From assembly GCF_030246925.1 (NCBI RefSeq), contig NZ_CP126740.1:868001-932000 (forward strand): 64,000 bases of DNA. The letters are read 5' to 3'. The notes beneath the pieces are model-generated. The model saw only the letters and a program-made list of their open reading frames with translations. It did no database searches and had not been told where the DNA came from. Below, in pieces: positions 37,344 to 46,152 of this stretch (the first letter of the stretch is position 1; each line of letters opens with the position of its first letter). Source of the DNA: Microbacterium sp. zg-Y625 (lineage in GTDB: Bacteria; Actinomycetota; Actinomycetes; Actinomycetales; Microbacteriaceae). The position numbers were made by a program, and so were the translations under genes.

Positions 37344-39617
37344 TCAGATTCCCGTGTGGAACGTGCGGCTGATGACGTCGAGCTGCTGCTCGCGGGTCAG
37401 TCGCACGAAGTTGACCGCGTATCCGGAGACACGGATGGTCAGCTGCGGGTAGTTCTCGGGGTGCTCCATGGCATCCTCCAGCGTCTCGCGCGTGAGCACG
37501 TTGACGTTGAGGTGGTAACCGCCCGAGACCATCTGGGCGTCGAGGAGGCCCACCAGGTTGTGCACCCGCTCCTCCTCGGTGCGGCCGAGGCCGGCCGGGA
37601 CCACCGTGGTGGTGAGCGAGATACCGTCCTGCGCCTGCTCGAAGGGGAGCTTGGCGACCGAGAGGGCCGCGGCCAGCATGCCGTGGGTGTCGCGCCCGTT
37701 CATCGGGTTGGCACCAGGGGCGAACGGCTGACCGGCGCGGCGTCCGTCGGGGGTGTTCCCCGTCTTCTTGCCGTAGACGACGTTGGACGTGATGGTCAGC
37801 ACCGACTGGGTGTGCACCGCGTTCCGGTAGGTGGGGTGGCGGCGCAGCATCTCCATGAACTCGGTGACGAGGTCGCGGGCGATCGCGTCGACGCGGTCGT
37901 CGTCATTGCCGAAGCAGGGGTACTCGCCCTCCACTTCGTAGTCCACGACCAGACCCGACTCGTCGCGCACGGGGCGCACCGTGGCGTACTTGATCGCCGA
38001 CAGCGAGTCCGCGGCCACCGACAGGCCCGCGATGCCGCAGGCCATGGTGCGCAGCACCTCGCGGTCGTGCAGCGCCATCTCGAGACGCTCGTAGGCGTAC
38101 TTATCGTGCATGTAGTGGATGCAGTTGAGCGCGTCGACGTAGGTCTCGGCCAGCCACTCCATCGTCGTGCGGAACTTCTCCCGCACGTCGTCGTACTCCA
38201 GTACGTCACCGGTGACCGCCGGCAGCAGGGGCGTGATCTGCTTGCCGCTGACCTCGTCGCGTCCGCCGTTGATGGCGTACAGCAGCGTCTTGGCGAGGTT
38301 GACGCGAGCGCCGAAGAACTGCATCTGCTTGCCGACGGCCATCGGCGACACGCAGCAGGCGATGGCCGCGTCGTCGCCGCAGAGGGCGCGGATGTGGGCG
38401 TCGGACTCGTACTGGATCGACGAGGTGTCGATGGAGACCTTCGCGCAGAACTCCTTGAAGCCCTTGGGCAGGTCGTCGCTCCACAGCACCGTCAGGTTCG
38501 GCTCGGGCGCAGGACCCAGGTTGTAGAGCGTCTGCAGGAAGCGGAACGCGGTCTTGGTGACGAGCGTGCGCCCGTCCTCGCCGATGCCGCCGATGGACTC
38601 GGTGACCCAGGTGGGGTCGCCGGAGAACAGCGCGTCGTACTCGGGGGTGCGCAGGAACCGCACGATGCGCAGCTTGATGACGAGGTCGTCGACGAGCTCC
38701 TGCACGTCCTCCTCGGTGAGGATGCCGCGCGCCAGGTCGCGCTCGATGTAGATGTCGAGGAAGGCGGTGTTGCGCCCGAAGCTCATCGCGGCGCCGTTCT
38801 GCTCCTTCACCGCACCGAGGTAGGCGAAGTACAGCCACTGGATCGCCTCGCGGGCCGTCGCGGCGGGACGGGTGATGTCGTACCCGTACGAGGCGGCCAT
38901 CTCGGCGAGCTCCTGGAGGGCGCGGATCTGCTCGGCGTTCTCCTCGCGCTGGCGGATGATCTCCTCGGAGGAGAAGTGCATGTCGAGCTCTGCGCGCTCG
39001 GTCTTCTTGCCTGCGATGAGCGCGTCGGTGCCGTACAGCGCCACGCGGCGGTAGTCGCCGATGATGCGACCGCGACCATAGGCATCCGGCAGCCCGGTGA
39101 TGATGTGGCTGCTGCGGGCGCGGCGGACGGCCGGCGGGTACACGTCGAACACGCCGTCGTTGTGCGTCTTGCGGTAGGTGGTGAAGATCTTCTCGAGCAC
39201 CGGGTCGATCTCGTAGCCGTAGGTCTCCAGTGCGCCCTTGACCATGCGCCATCCGCCGTACGGCATGATGGCGCGCTTGAGCGGCGCGTCGGTCTGCAGG
39301 CCGACGATCAGCTCGTCGTCCTCGGCGATGTAGCCGGGGGCGTGGGCGGTGATGCCGGCGGGCGTGTGGTTGTCGACGTCGTAGACGCCGCGCTCGCGCT
39401 CTTCGGGGAACATCCCCATGAGGGTCTGCCACACCCGCTCGGTGCGCTCGGTCGCGCCCGTGAGGAACGCGGCGTCACCGGTATAGGGGGTGTAGTTGGC
39501 CTGGATGAATCCGCGGACGTCGATGTCGTCCTGCCAAGGGCCGGGAGTGAATCCTTCCCAGGCCTCGGGCATGGCGTCGGCGCCGGAAAGCTGCGTGGGG
39601 GGAGTGACCGTGGTCAT
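37344..39617 (-). CDS. pflB: Formate C-acetyltransferase (pyruvate formate-lyase)
   Basis: Glycyl-radical enzyme cleaving pyruvate with CoA to acetyl-CoA and formate without oxygen. 757 residues, close to E. coli PflB (760). Catalytic cysteines C421-C422 in IACCVSPM and the radical glycine G732 in RVSGYAV are both present, so it should be functional. The open frame runs 129 codons further upstream, but ATG 39617 has GAGGAA upstream and begins the family homology. The promoter region holds two palindromic operators. It suggests fermentative growth under oxygen limitation, notable in a group usually described as aerobic. Confidence 0.97.
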   Translation of the reverse strand: MTTVTPPTQLSGADAMPEAWEGFTPGPWQDDIDVRGFIQANYTPYTGDAAFLTGATERTERVWQTLMGMFPEERERGVYDVDNHTPAGITAHAPGYIAEDDELIVGLQTDAPLKRAIMPYGGWRMVKGALETYGYEIDPVLEKIFTTYRKTHNDGVFDVYPPAVRRARSSHIITGLPDAYGRGRIIGDYRRVALYGTDALIAGKKTERAELDMHFSSEEIIRQREENAEQIRALQELAEMAASYGYDITRPAATAREAIQWLYFAYLGAVKEQNGAAMSFGRNTAFLDIYIERDLARGILTEEDVQELVDDLVIKLRIVRFLRTPEYDALFSGDPTWVTESIGGIGEDGRTLVTKTAFRFLQTLYNLGPAPEPNLTVLWSDDLPKGFKEFCAKVSIDTSSIQYESDAHIRALCGDDAAIACCVSPMAVGKQMQFFGARVNLAKTLLYAINGGRDEVSGKQITPLLPAVTGDVLEYDDVREKFRTTMEWLAETYVDALNCIHYMHDKYAYERLEMALHDREVLRTMACGIAGLSVAADSLSAIKYATVRPVRDESGLVVDYEVEGEYPCFGNDDDRVDAIARDLVTEFMEMLRRHPTYRNAVHTQSVLTITSNVVYGKKTGNTPDGRRAGQPFAPGANPMNGRDTHGMLAAALSVAKLPFEQAQDGISLTTTVVPAGLGRTEEERVHNLVGLLDAQMVSGGYHLNVNVLTRETLEDAMEHPENYPQLTIRVSGYAVNFVRLTREQQLDVISRTFHTGI

Positions 39618-39684
39618 CGTTTCCTCAATCCTCTGCGAGTGATCGCCGTGCGGGTCTCGTCGGGACCCTTCGAGGCGTACCTCA

Positions 39685-39777
39685 AGGATACGGCGTGGTC
39701 TGACCACAGCTGCAGGGTATGCAGGAGACGCATAAGAAATTCGGCGCCCGGGCCGCATTGCATGTGGTCTGACCACA
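39685..39777 (-). promoter_or_regulatory. pflBA promoter with two FadR/GntR-type operators
   Basis: GTGGTCTGACCAC occurs twice, at 39695-39707 and 39764-39776, both perfect 13-bp palindromes (the second extends to 15). The centres are 69 bp apart. The sequence fits TGGNNNNACCA, the FadR-subfamily GntR operator. On the minus strand TATCCT (39690-39685) and TACCCT (39719-39714) are candidate -10 boxes; operator 1 lies between them, overlapping either promoter. Two sites about seven helical turns apart would allow DNA looping. Confidence 0.7.
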
Positions 39778-39840
39778 AACGGGGATATGCACGGCCGGTG
39801 TCTCTTGCGCCGGGGTCGGCGCGAGCGGTTCTCCGGGCCG

Positions 39841-41460
39841 TCAGTCCGCGTACGGAACGGGCCAGCTCGGCTCGGGCACCGGCCACCCCGCGTCGCGGAG
39901 GGCGCGGCGAGCGAGCTCCCGCGCCGAGTACGGTGTGCGCTGCCCGCGGATGTCGCGGTAGTCCTGGTGACCGGGACCGGCCCAGAGGATCGCGTCGCCC
40001 TCACCCACCAGCTTCACAGCCTCGACGATCGCACGCTCGGGCGGCGAGTACTCGTGGATCTCGGCGTCAGGCCGAGCCAGGCGCGCGCCCTCGATGAGGG
40101 TCGCCCGGATCGAGTCGGGGTCCTCGTAGCGCGGGTGGTGGTCGGTGATGACGAGGATGTCGCTGCCAAGCACGGCGGTGCGTCCCATGTCATGGCGCTT
40201 CGTGGCATCCCGGTCGCCGTCGGCGCCGAAGAGCATGAGCACCCTGCCCGGGGTCACCCGGCGCACGGCCGCGAGGGTCTTCTCGAACGCATCGGGGGAG
40301 TGCCCGAAGTCGACGTACACCGCAGGGCCGCGGTCACCCGAGACGAGCTGGGTGCGGCCGGGGAGATGCGCCCGGATGCCGCCGTCTCGCTCGAGCGCGG
40401 CGGTGATGGTCTCCCAGGCGTAGCCGCCCTCGAGCATCATGACGATGGCGAGCGCCGCGTTGGCCGCCATGTGCCGGCCGATGACCGGAACCGTCGTCTG
40501 CAGCGATCGACCGTCGGGACCGGTGAGGCGGAACTCGGTGCCGGACTGGCGCTCGTCGACGATCTCGACGATCCAGTCGGCGCCTGCTGCGACCTGCGGG
40601 TCGGCGGCGATGTCGGGCGTGCCGACGGTCGTGCACGGCACCTCGCACCGGGCGACGACCTCGGCGCCCGGCGCCGAGTCGAGGGAGACGACCGCGCGGC
40701 GCGACCGGTCGGCGCGGAACAGCGGCAGCTTCGCCTCGAAGTACTCCCGCATGTCGGCGTAGTCGTCGAGGTGGTCATGGGTGAGGTTCGTGAACGCCGC
40801 GACGTCGAACACGATGCCGTCCACGCGGTGACGCGACAGCGCCTGCGCCGACACCTCGACGGCGACGGCCTCGACGCCGCGCTCGCGCATGAGCGCGAGG
40901 AGGGCGTGGAACTCGGATGCCTCGGGGGTCGTCAGCCGCGACACGATCACCTGGCCGGCGATGTGACGTTCCGCCGTCGACGACAGGCCCGTGACGGCGC
41001 CGACCTGCTCGAGCATGCCTTCCAGCAGGTGCGACACGCTCGTCTTGCCGTTGGTACCGGTCGTGGCGAACAGCAGGGGCAGGTCGTCGTCGGGACCGGT
41101 GCCGTATACCCAGGCCGACAGGTCGCCGAGCATCGCACGCGGGTCGTCAACGACGACGATCGGCAGCCCGGCGTCGGCGGCGATGTCGGCCCCGGCCGCG
41201 TCGGTGACGATCGCGACGGCGCCCTTCTCGGCAGCCGCGCGGGCGAACTCCGCACCGTGGCGGGCCGCGCCGCGGATGGCCACGAACGCCTCGCCGGGTC
41301 GGAGGTCGGCGGTGGCGAGGGTGATGCCCGACAGGCTCACTCCGGCGACGTCGCCGCGGACGTCGACGCCGAAGCGGCGGGCGAGTTCGTCGAGCGCGCG
41401 CACCGGCGGGTGCTCCGGGCGCAGGACGGGCGGGAGATTGGTGGGGGCATCGGTGGGCAT
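39841..41460 (-). CDS. MurE-like Mur ligase
   Basis: 539 residues from ATG 41460; ATG 41472 (MGNA) is an alternative with poorer spacing. Three Mur domains: an N-terminal UDP-binding part ([23 protein letters not shown]), the ATPase with [16 protein letters not shown] and YFEAKLPLF (the Lys that is carbamylated), and a C-terminal domain. The amino-acid-selecting motif, DNPR in diaminopimelate MurE, reads HHPR in [12 protein letters not shown], and GKGHE reads GPGHQ. MurE adds the third residue of the peptide stem. It stands alone, away from any division cluster, so it may be a paralogue or one with another amino acid. Confidence 0.8.
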   Translation of the reverse strand: MPTDAPTNLPPVLRPEHPPVRALDELARRFGVDVRGDVAGVSLSGITLATADLRPGEAFVAIRGAARHGAEFARAAAEKGAVAIVTDAAGADIAADAGLPIVVVDDPRAMLGDLSAWVYGTGPDDDLPLLFATTGTNGKTSVSHLLEGMLEQVGAVTGLSSTAERHIAGQVIVSRLTTPEASEFHALLALMRERGVEAVAVEVSAQALSRHRVDGIVFDVAAFTNLTHDHLDDYADMREYFEAKLPLFRADRSRRAVVSLDSAPGAEVVARCEVPCTTVGTPDIAADPQVAAGADWIVEIVDERQSGTEFRLTGPDGRSLQTTVPVIGRHMAANAALAIVMMLEGGYAWETITAALERDGGIRAHLPGRTQLVSGDRGPAVYVDFGHSPDAFEKTLAAVRRVTPGRVLMLFGADGDRDATKRHDMGRTAVLGSDILVITDHHPRYEDPDSIRATLIEGARLARPDAEIHEYSPPERAIVEAVKLVGEGDAILWAGPGHQDYRDIRGQRTPYSARELARRALRDAGWPVPEPSWPVPYAD

Positions 41461-41511
41461 GGCATTTCCCATCCTCTCATCCAGCGTGGTCGAGACCCCA
41501 CCGTGCGCGCA

Positions 41512-41550
41512 GATCTGCGGTCGCGGGATGCTGCCCCGCGACCGCAGATC
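41512..41550 (-). terminator. 16-bp perfect hairpin after gadC
   Basis: GATCTGCGGTCGCGGG (41512-41527) pairs perfectly with 41535-41550 across a 7-base loop. It lies 11 bases beyond the gadC stop and before the MurE-like gene on the same strand. No U tract. Confidence 0.65.
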
Positions 41551-41560
41551 ACTGCCGAGC

Positions 41561-43153
41561 TCAGGCGGATGGAGGCGGGGCTCCGCCGGACCGGGGCCCC
41601 GAGCGTGTCGACGGCGGGGGCGTCGAGCCGGCCGCCGGAGACGCGGTCGTGCCGCCCGCAGCCTCATCCTCGTCGTGCGTGCCGTGCAGGGCCTTCTCCG
41701 CCGGGCTCCGACGATCCCAGCTCGGCTTGCGCAGCGCGTAGAAGACCAAGGGAGGTCCGCCGAGCACGACGATGACCAGGCCCACGATCCACGGATACGC
41801 CGCGACCGGGAACGCGGTGAACCCGTCGGGCGGGACGAAGGCCAGCACGAACGCCAAGAGGCACGCGACGAAGCCGACCCCGGCGACGAGGTTCATCGCC
41901 GGCACCCGGTAGGCGCGCTTGACGTTCGGCTCCTTGCGTCGCAGCACGATCGCCGCCGCGAACATCAGCATGTACATGATCAGGTACAGCGCCGCCGCCA
42001 TGTCGATGAGCGCGACGAACGCCGCACTCACGTTCGGCACGATCACGAAGATCGCCGCCAGGAGCGTCACGATGGTGCCCTGCAGCATGAGGATGCCGGA
42101 CTGCACGCCCGCCTTGTTCCGCTTCTGCAGGGCGGGCGGCAGCAGCCCGGTCTCTGCCGCGGCGAGCAGGCCCTTCGACGGACCGGCGATCCAGGTGATC
42201 ACCGAGGCCAGTGCGCCGGCGGCGATGAGCGCCGACACGACCGCCGTCGCCCACCCCAGATCCCACTTGTCGAAGTAGGCCTGGAACGCGAGCATGATGC
42301 CGTTCGTGAGCCCGAGGTCTTTTTCCGGCACGGCGATCGAGATCGCAAGCGTCGGCAGGATGAACACGAGCAGGATGAGGATCGACGCCAGCAGCACCGA
42401 CCGCGGATACCCGCGCCCCGGGTCCTTCATCTGGTTCACGTGTACCGCGTTGACCTCCATGCCCGCGTAGGCGAGCACGTTCGACACGATCAGCACGATC
42501 GAGGCGATCCCGGTGAACGGCGGGATGACGGCCGAGGGCTCCAGCGAGGTCTCGCTCCTCTCCCCGGTGCCGAGCCAGATGAACCCGAACACGATGAGCA
42601 GCACCGCCGGCAGCAGGGTGCCGAGGATGCCGCCCCACGATCCGAGCTTGGCGAACAGGTTGCCGCCGCGCAGGGTGATCAGCGTGGATCCCCAGTAGAG
42701 CGTCAGGATGATGATCGCGGTGTACAGCCCGGAGTTCGACAGCGAGGGATCGAGGAACACGAACGCGAGGGCCGCCGCGATGAAGGCGATCTGCGTCGGG
42801 TACCACACCACGTTCTGGATCCACTGCAGCCAGACCGCCGTGAACCCCCATCTGTTGCCGAACGCCTCACGCACCCAGACGTAGACGCCGCCCTTCCATC
42901 CCGTCGCCAGCTCCGCGGCGACCAGCGCCGTGGGGATGAGGAAGAAGATGGCCGGGATGATGTAGAGCGTGACGCTGCCGAGCCCGTAGACCGCCATCGC
43001 GGGGAGCGAGCGCAGGCTCGCGACCACCACGAGCGTCAGCATCGCGAGCTGGCCGACTCCGAGGAAGGCGGTGACGGCCTTGTGCGAGGTGAGCGGATGG
43101 TTGGATGCCGCCTTCGCGGCATCCGTCGCTTGGTTCGTTGCGTTGGTCGACAT
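41561..43153 (-). CDS. gadC: Glutamate:GABA antiporter-like APC permease
   Basis: 530 residues with twelve expected helices. GGVYVWVREAFGNRWGF and WIAGPSKGLLAAAETGLLP are GadC-type motifs. The C-terminal 55 residues are hydrophilic and Pro/Ser/Gly-rich; in E. coli GadC the C terminus plugs the channel at neutral pH, but the sequence here differs. It starts nine bases after gadB on the same strand. Function inferred: exchange of external glutamate for GABA, using up protons together with GadB. Confidence 0.9.
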   Translation of the reverse strand: MSTNATNQATDAAKAASNHPLTSHKAVTAFLGVGQLAMLTLVVVASLRSLPAMAVYGLGSVTLYIIPAIFFLIPTALVAAELATGWKGGVYVWVREAFGNRWGFTAVWLQWIQNVVWYPTQIAFIAAALAFVFLDPSLSNSGLYTAIIILTLYWGSTLITLRGGNLFAKLGSWGGILGTLLPAVLLIVFGFIWLGTGERSETSLEPSAVIPPFTGIASIVLIVSNVLAYAGMEVNAVHVNQMKDPGRGYPRSVLLASILILLVFILPTLAISIAVPEKDLGLTNGIMLAFQAYFDKWDLGWATAVVSALIAAGALASVITWIAGPSKGLLAAAETGLLPPALQKRNKAGVQSGILMLQGTIVTLLAAIFVIVPNVSAAFVALIDMAAALYLIMYMLMFAAAIVLRRKEPNVKRAYRVPAMNLVAGVGFVACLLAFVLAFVPPDGFTAFPVAAYPWIVGLVIVVLGGPPLVFYALRKPSWDRRSPAEKALHGTHDEDEAAGGTTASPAAGSTPPPSTRSGPRSGGAPPPSA

Positions 43154-43162
43154 GGCTGCCGC

Positions 43163-44542
43163 CTAGTGGTGGAACGCGGGGTGCTGGCCCTCGACGGGCA
43201 TGGCCGACTCGAGGGCGTCGAGGTACGCGGTCTCGGTCTCGATGTCGCCGAGCAGCTCGGCGGCGAGATCCATGCTCAGGCCGTTGCGCACCACGATGCG
43301 CTGCACGGTGAGATCGGCCAGATCATCCGGCATGGGATACGCCGGAACGAGCCAGCCCTTCATGCGCAGACGGTCCTGCAGATGGTAGAGGTTCCAGTTC
43401 TTGGTGTGCCCCTCCTTGAGGTACCAGGCGAACACCGGGATGTCGCTGCCGTCGTTCCACAGTTCGAACGCGTCGATCTTCGCGATGCCGGCCGACAGGT
43501 ACTTCGCGACGTCCTGCGAGGCCTGCTGCACGGCGCGGTATCCCTCGAATCCGAGCCGGAGGAACATGTAGTACTGCAGCAGCACCTGCGCGCCGGGGCG
43601 TGAGAAGTTCAGCGCGAACGTCGGCATCTCCCCGCCCAGGTAGCTCACCTTGAACACGAGGTCCTCGGGCAGCCACTGCGTGTCGCGCCAGACGACCCAG
43701 CCGAGGCCCGGGTAGACCAGGCCGTACTTGTGGCCCGACGTGCTGATGGAGTGCACCCGCTCGAGACGGAAGTCCCACACCAGATCGGGCTGCAGGAACG
43801 GGGCGATCATGGCGCCGGAGGCGCCGTCGACGTGGATGGGGATGTCCAGGCCGGTCTTGGCCTGGATCTCGTCGAGGGCCTTGGCGATCTCGGCCACCGG
43901 CTCATACATGCCGGTGTAGGTGACGCCCATGATCGCGACGACGCCGATCGTGTTCTCATCGACGTACTTCTCCAGGTCGTACCCGTCGAGCGTCTTGTGC
44001 TCGAGGCTGATGGGAACGAAGCGAGGCTCGACGTCGAAGTAGTTGCAGAACTTCTCCCAGCACACCTGCACCGCGGACGACATCACGAGATTCGGCTTGG
44101 CGGTGTCCTTGCCCGCGGCACGACGCGACTGCTGCCAGCGCCGCTTGAAGGCGAGTCCGCCGAGCATGCAGGCCTCGGACGAGCCGATGGTGGAGGTGCC
44201 GATGCTCCGCGAGGCGTCCGGCGCGTTCCACAGATTCGCCAGCATGTGCCAGCAGTTGTCCTCGATGGCGGCGGTCTGGGGGTACTCGTCCTTGTCGATC
44301 ATGTTCTTGTCGAAGGACGCCTCGTACACCTGCTTGGCGTCGTCGTCCATCCACGTGCCCACGAAGGTCGCGAGATTCAGCCGGGAGTTGCCGTCCAGCA
44401 TCGTCTCGTCGTCGACGATCTGCTTGGCGGTGTCGGGCAGCGACTCCTGCTGCGGGATGACGTGCCGGGCGGCGACGGATGCCTCGCCGGGTCGTGCAAA
44501 TCGGGGGGTGAGTTCCTCGTCCCCGGTGTTCGCTGTGCTCAT
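43163..44542 (-). CDS. gadB: Glutamate decarboxylase
   Basis: PLP enzyme converting glutamate to GABA and CO2 with use of a proton. 459 residues from ATG 44542 (GGGAGCGG upstream; 20 further codons upstream are not needed). K272 in TSGHKYG is the PLP lysine, and HVDGASGAMIAPF the PLP-ring Asp block. The chain ends HPAFHH; in E. coli GadB a C-terminal His closes the active site at neutral pH, so pH gating is possible. First gene of the gadB-gadC operon. Confidence 0.96.
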   Translation of the reverse strand: MSTANTGDEELTPRFARPGEASVAARHVIPQQESLPDTAKQIVDDETMLDGNSRLNLATFVGTWMDDDAKQVYEASFDKNMIDKDEYPQTAAIEDNCWHMLANLWNAPDASRSIGTSTIGSSEACMLGGLAFKRRWQQSRRAAGKDTAKPNLVMSSAVQVCWEKFCNYFDVEPRFVPISLEHKTLDGYDLEKYVDENTIGVVAIMGVTYTGMYEPVAEIAKALDEIQAKTGLDIPIHVDGASGAMIAPFLQPDLVWDFRLERVHSISTSGHKYGLVYPGLGWVVWRDTQWLPEDLVFKVSYLGGEMPTFALNFSRPGAQVLLQYYMFLRLGFEGYRAVQQASQDVAKYLSAGIAKIDAFELWNDGSDIPVFAWYLKEGHTKNWNLYHLQDRLRMKGWLVPAYPMPDDLADLTVQRIVVRNGLSMDLAAELLGDIETETAYLDALESAMPVEGQHPAFHH

Positions 44543-44749
44543 CAGCCGCTCCCATCCTCGATGTCCGGCGCCCGCGGTGTGCGGGCCGCGAATGCGAAAC
44601 ACGAGCTGCGGTGCAGTTCGGTCCGCATCTGGGGGGGAAGTTACGCCGCGGGCCGCGGTCGGACAAGAGGCCTCGTGGCGGGCGGCTGTCGCTGTCGTAT
44701 CGAGGACGTGCAGGGGCGCCGTCGGGCGTGCGGCGACGCCCCTGCCGGA
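44543..44749. other. 207-bp gap upstream of gadB, with ycnI terminator
   Basis: No gene. On the ycnI side it contains the hairpin GCAGGGGCG (44710-44718) with CGCCCCTGC (44737-44745), which begins five bases beyond the ycnI stop and is a likely terminator. The rest should hold the gadB promoter; no convincing -10/-35 pair is visible. Confidence 0.5.
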
Positions 44750-45433
44750 TCAGCTGCGGCGGGTGCGGCGCAGGGCGACGAGGCCCGCTGCCAGGCCCGC
44801 GGCGCCGAGGGTGAGGCCGCCCGCTCCCAGCGCGATGGGCAGCGCCGAGTCGTCGCCGGCATCGGCTGCCGCCTCGTCGGTCGCCGCGTCCTCGCCGTGA
44901 CCGCCGTGGGCCTCGTCCGTCGCGTCGCCCACGGTGACCACCGGCGCGGGGGCGTCGAGGTCGTGCGGGTCCTGACCCTCTTCGGCGATGTCCGCCCAGG
45001 CGGTCGATCCATCGACGCACTCCTGCAGCACGGGGAAGGCCACCTGCTCGCCGGCGAGGTCGTCGGCGAACGTCACCTGCATCGAGACGGTCGTCAGCAG
45101 CCCCGACTCGATGGGTGCGTCGGCGGTGAAGACGACGTGCGTCGGCACGCCGGTGTCGGCGCCGACCCGCTCGATCGTCCAGCCCGCCTGCGCGTGCGGC
45201 GCGATGCCGGCGACGCCCTCGGGGATGTCGATCGTGAAGCCGGTGGTCGGCGACGCGTCGCAGCCGTGGCTGGACGAGAAGGTCAGCACGGTCGATCCGC
45301 CGGCCGTGGCATCGGCGGGGTCGACGTGGACGTGCGCGCTCGCCGCCAGGGGGGCGGCCAGGGCCAGCGCGGTGCCGGCGAGCACGCCGGCGGTCAGGCG
45401 CGCGCGACGGCGTGCCGGGGTGATGGTGGTCAT
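44750..45433 (-). CDS. ycnI: YcnI-like copper-binding protein (DUF1775)
   Basis: 227 residues. A signal peptide ends in LAASA (cleavage after residue 33), making His34 the new N terminus (HVHVDP). In studied YcnI proteins this first His binds copper. The DUF1775 beta-sandwich follows (about 34-170), then an Asp/Glu/His-rich linker (HGGHGEDAATDEAAADAG) and a C-terminal helix with RRTRRS, anchoring it outside the membrane. Downstream of a His-rich membrane protein gene, 66 bases away on the same strand, suggesting a copper unit. No copper chaperone or CopCD gene is visible. Confidence 0.88.
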   Translation of the reverse strand: MTTITPARRRARLTAGVLAGTALALAAPLAASAHVHVDPADATAGGSTVLTFSSSHGCDASPTTGFTIDIPEGVAGIAPHAQAGWTIERVGADTGVPTHVVFTADAPIESGLLTTVSMQVTFADDLAGEQVAFPVLQECVDGSTAWADIAEEGQDPHDLDAPAPVVTVGDATDEAHGGHGEDAATDEAAADAGDDSALPIALGAGGLTLGAAGLAAGLVALRRTRRS

Positions 45434-45499
45434 GAGAGCTCTCTCGATTCGGGGGACGGCGGGCGCCGTCGGCGAAGGTGGCGCGTAGCGCCGGGGGTG

Positions 45500-46075
45500 T
45501 CAGCGGGCGGAGACCGGCGGACCCCGTCGGGAGAGAGGGGAGGGGGTGGGGCGGCGAGGGCGCAGGCGGGCGCAGTGCGCGGTCGGCGCGGTCGGCGCGG
45601 CCGGCAGCGGCCGCAGAGCGGGCAGGCGCCGAGACGTCAGACGCAGGATGCCGCGGCCCAGCCGCCGCAGCAGGCGCTCGCCGTGGCGCAGGGCCGCGAT
45701 CGTCACCACAGCGGCGACGAGGTGGCCGAGCGGCATGGGGTCGACGGGTGTGACCGTCCCGACGGCGGAAGCGACGATGTCGCCGGTGTGATGGTGCGCG
45801 TGCCCGCCGCCCGGGAGCGCGCGGGCGTCGCCGGCGAGCGCGAACGCGCCGTGGAACAGGGCCTGCGCGGCGGCGACGACCAGCGCGGTACGCCAGAGCG
45901 ATGAACGGCCGCCGGAGAGCAGCACGGCGGGAGGCGTGGCGAGGCAGGCGACGGCCAGGACGAGCAAGGGGTCGGGAGCGCCGCCGCCGGAGAGGGTGTG
46001 GGCCGTGGCGGCGACGAGTGTCGCGACGCCGGCAGCGGTCGCGCCGCGCAGCGTGCGCGCTTGTCGTGTCGTCAT
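45500..46075 (-). CDS. His-rich membrane protein next to ycnI
   Basis: 191 residues. About four helices in the first 130, including HTLSGG near residue 26 and ALFHGAF, and an exposed loop GGGHAHHHTGD (about 90-100), the kind of cluster seen in metal transporters. The last 60 residues are basic and Pro/Arg-rich. Similar unnamed proteins sit beside DUF1775 genes in other actinobacteria, as I recall. ATG 46075 has GGGGAGG upstream. A role in copper handling is inferred from the neighbour and the histidines. Confidence 0.75.
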   Translation of the reverse strand: MTTRQARTLRGATAAGVATLVAATAHTLSGGGAPDPLLVLAVACLATPPAVLLSGGRSSLWRTALVVAAAQALFHGAFALAGDARALPGGGHAHHHTGDIVASAVGTVTPVDPMPLGHLVAAVVTIAALRHGERLLRRLGRGILRLTSRRLPALRPLPAAPTAPTAHCARLRPRRPTPSPLSRRGPPVSAR

Positions 46076-46138
46076 GCCCGCCTCCCCGGATCAGCGTACG
46101 GTGCAGGCGCGCCACGGCGAATTCAAAGGCGGTGGCGG

Positions 46139-46144
46139 TAGCCT
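46139..46144 (+). promoter_or_regulatory. rip1 -10 box
   Basis: TAGCCT with eight bases to GTG 46153, so leaderless or with one or two leader bases. Confidence 0.45.
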
Positions 46145-46152
46145 GACCCGCT

